Origin: Candidatus Allocopromorpha excrementigallinarum | GTDB taxonomy: Bacteria; Bacillota; Clostridia; Peptostreptococcales; Anaerovoracaceae | Direction: 5' to 3' | Assembly (NCBI GenBank): GCA_018714925.1 | Contig: DVMP01000005.1 | Location: forward strand, 1 to 32,012 | Length of the DNA stretch: 32,012 nucleotides | Shown here: one piece after another, positions 31,758 to 32,012 of the stretch | Position numbering within the stretch: position 1 is the first letter of the stretch | Layout: every line of letters starts with the position of its first letter | Translations under genes and position numbers: made by a program | Notes under the pieces: generated by a model | What the model was told of the DNA's origin: nothing | What the model saw: the letters and a program-made list of their open reading frames with translations, nothing else | Databases searched by the model: none

Positions 31758-32012
31758 TTACCAATCCAGCTTGAGTTTTCCCTCAGGACAGATGAACGTA
31801 CACAGCCCGCAGCCCGTGCACATATCCTTGGACACCTTTATTTCTCCGTCTTCTTTTGTTATGGCATCATACATACAGGATCTTATGCATTTATCGCAGC
31901 TTTCGGAACACGGAGTACCGCTCACGGTGCTGATCGCAGGCTCTATCTTCATTTCATCGAAGGACTTCATGTTTCTGAGCGCTCTTCCTCTGAGGCCTTC
32001 GACGGAGCTTTC
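31758..32012 (-). CDS. C-terminal part of a 4Fe-4S dicluster protein (partial)
   Basis: The frame is open to the window edge, giving at least 84 residues. The ATG at 31970 has no ribosome site, and the codons before it (VEGLRGRALRNMKSFDEM) look coding, so this is the end of a longer gene. It contains an atypical first cluster motif CSESCDKCIRSC (C-x3-C-x2-C-x3-C) and a standard second one CTGCGLCTFICPEG, ending in KLKLDW. The pattern of a catalytic domain followed by two clusters resembles the tail of PreA or other DHODH-like dehydrogenases, which would fit the pyrimidine block, but the catalytic part lies outside the window. Confidence 0.8.
   Translation of the reverse strand, partial: ESSVEGLRGRALRNMKSFDEMKIEPAISTVSGTPCSESCDKCIRSCMYDAITKEDGEIKVSKDMCTGCGLCTFICPEGKLKLDW

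Overview
The window looks like part of the chromosome of an anaerobic, spore-forming, Gram-positive Clostridia-type bacterium. The reasons are a full-length spoIVA (spore coat morphogenesis ATPase), a T-box leader, strong GGAGG ribosome sites with several TTG starts, surface proteins with C-terminal wall-sorting-like tails, and ferredoxin-type pyrimidine metabolism. The genus cannot be fixed from sequence alone; a gut-type Eubacteriales member (for example Anaerovoracaceae-like) is an inference. Almost every gene lies on the minus strand; only the MarR-MATE pair (19735-21570) is on plus.

Reading from right to left (the direction of most transcription): a truncated two-cluster 4Fe-4S protein at the right edge, an M20 N-carbamoyl amidase, and the preT-preA pair of an NAD-dependent dihydropyrimidine dehydrogenase form a reductive pyrimidine catabolism block (27665-32012). 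A beta-CASP metallo-beta-lactamase RNase and a sigma-54-dependent activator (23917-27505) follow. Then comes an accessory surface-protein region (13742-23699) with three exported right-handed beta-helix proteins carrying wall-sorting-like tails, interrupted by the divergent MarR-MATE efflux unit. Left of this lie spoIVA, an MFS exporter overlapping a stand-alone hisD, a tryptophan-type T-box leader controlling an ABC importer (trpX-trpY-trpZ), and a housekeeping cluster of an M50 site-2 protease, pcrA, ligA and an AIR-synthase-family protein.

The most striking structure is regulatory. The two surface-protein transcription units (starting at 19412 and 23699) have the same promoter layout. An uninterrupted G tract (8 and 9 G) fills half of the 16-nt spacer between a TTGAT/TTGAC -35 and a TATAAT/TATTAT -10. 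In both, a nearly identical 28-bp box with a GTTACA direct repeat 21 bp apart lies 24-25 bp upstream of the -35. This is the design expected of slipped-strand, phase-variable promoters under a common regulator, here driving cell-surface beta-helix proteins. It is inferred from sequence and would need population sequencing to prove.

Other well supported regulation: a textbook T-box (specifier TGG, T-box TGGC bulge, mutually exclusive antiterminator and terminator) with its own -35/-10; two perfect palindromic operators around the marR promoter; and clear intrinsic terminators after most transcription units. No rRNA, tRNA, CRISPR array, transposase or prophage gene was seen.
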